From Candidatus Hydrogenedentota bacterium (GTDB lineage Bacteria > Hydrogenedentota > Hydrogenedentia > Hydrogenedentales > JAEUWI01): a stretch of DNA of 6,273 nucleotides. The notes under the pieces were generated by a model. That model was given only the letters and a program-made list of their open reading frames with translations, did no database searches and had not been told where the DNA came from. The stretch is from NCBI GenBank assembly GCA_030430835.1, contig JAUIKJ010000183.1, forward strand, positions 1 through 6,273. The letters are read 5' to 3'. Positions 5,956 to 6,273 of the stretch are shown in pieces; positions within the stretch are counted from its first letter, which is position 1, and each line of letters starts with the position of its first letter. Position numbers and translations under genes: made by a program.

Positions 5956-6273
5956 ATGGACCACTTTCCCTCATTTTCTTCTATCCGGCGGCTCACGGTG
6001 GCCGCAACGCTGCTGCTGCTCTCGTTGCCCGCGGCGGCCTCGGTCATTGTCCGGGCCGAGATTGAGCCGGGCGCGCACGCAGCCATCCGCGGGGCGCGGG
6101 ACATCATCCTCGAACTGCGTCCGCCGCGCGGCGGGTCGGCACAGCAATTCCTTGAGCCATGGCTGGCCGATGCAAAGACCTGGAAGAACTACGAAGGCCG
6201 GATGGCCGTGGCGATTCCCTATCGCATGTTGAGCCCGGCGGCCCAGCGCAAGGCCCTGGAGGCGCTGTTCCCC
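5956..6273 (+). CDS. Probable exported protein, 5' part (106 codons), cut by window edge
   Basis: An open frame runs from the ATG at 5956 to the right edge without a stop. It begins MDHFPSFSSIRRLTV, then a hydrophobic stretch AATLLLLSLPAAASVIV (about residues 16-32). Together these form a typical n-region and h-region of a signal peptide, with possible cleavage near the AAAS site at about residues 26-29 or shortly after. The exported part contains IILELRPPRGGSAQQFLEPWLADAKTW at about 50-76 and AIPYRMLSPAAQRKALEALFP at the end. The last motif reminds me of a segment in some LysM/amidase-type cell-wall proteins of poorly characterised phyla. That is recollection only, so I give no function. The start is supported by GGAAGG (5947-5952) and by the strong promoter upstream. 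Confidence 0.75.
   Translation, partial: MDHFPSFSSIRRLTVAATLLLLSLPAAASVIVRAEIEPGAHAAIRGARDIILELRPPRGGSAQQFLEPWLADAKTWKNYEGRMAVAIPYRMLSPAAQRKALEALFP

Noticed and set aside
1..6273. CRISPR array, tRNA, rRNA or IS transposase
   Set aside because: I saw no direct-repeat/spacer array, no cloverleaf with a T-loop motif, and no transposase. The only repeat structure is the inverted-repeat element at 3026-3145.

Overview
This is a GC-rich bacterial chromosomal window with tightly packed genes, GTG and ATG starts and recognisable Shine-Dalgarno sites. Nothing in it looks like phage, plasmid or classical IS DNA. The housekeeping genes point to a free-living Gram-negative-type or deep-branching high-GC bacterium. 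I cannot place the phylum from the sequence alone. Candidate phyla such as Hydrogenedentota or Sumerlaeota are a weak guess.

Layout. (1) 1-1802, minus strand: the N-terminal 600 codons of DNA topoisomerase I (topA), with its C-terminal part running off the left edge. (2) 1803-2053: a divergent intergenic region with a candidate topA promoter and a 10-bp GC-rich inverted repeat. (3) 2054-2986, plus: a complete XerC-type tyrosine recombinase. (4) 2987-3168: a convergent intergenic region almost filled by a nested inverted-repeat element of about 120 bp (3026-3145). (5) 4645-3169, minus: a two-gene unit of a membrane-anchored TPR protein followed, with an 8-bp overlap, by a membrane-anchored endonuclease/exonuclease/phosphatase-family protein. 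(6) 4646-4782: a second divergent intergenic region. (7) 4783-5316, plus: hslV, the proteolytic subunit of the HslUV protease. (8) 5351-5869, plus: a GNAT acetyltransferase of the phosphinothricin-acetyltransferase-like group, 34 bp after hslV. (9) 5870-5955: a short gap holding the best promoter in the window. (10) 5956-6273, plus: the start of a probable exported protein that runs off the right edge.

How it fits together. topA, xerC and hslV are neighbours in many bacteria (classically topA-xerC-hslV-hslU in Firmicutes). They cover supercoiling control, chromosome dimer resolution and protein quality control. Here the cluster is rearranged: topA is divergent from xerC, a minus-strand TPR/EEP pair plus a repeat element separates xerC from hslV, and hslU does not follow hslV in this window. 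No wholly new system is evident. The points most worth checking are the nested repeat, the coupled TPR/EEP membrane pair, and hslV without an adjacent hslU.
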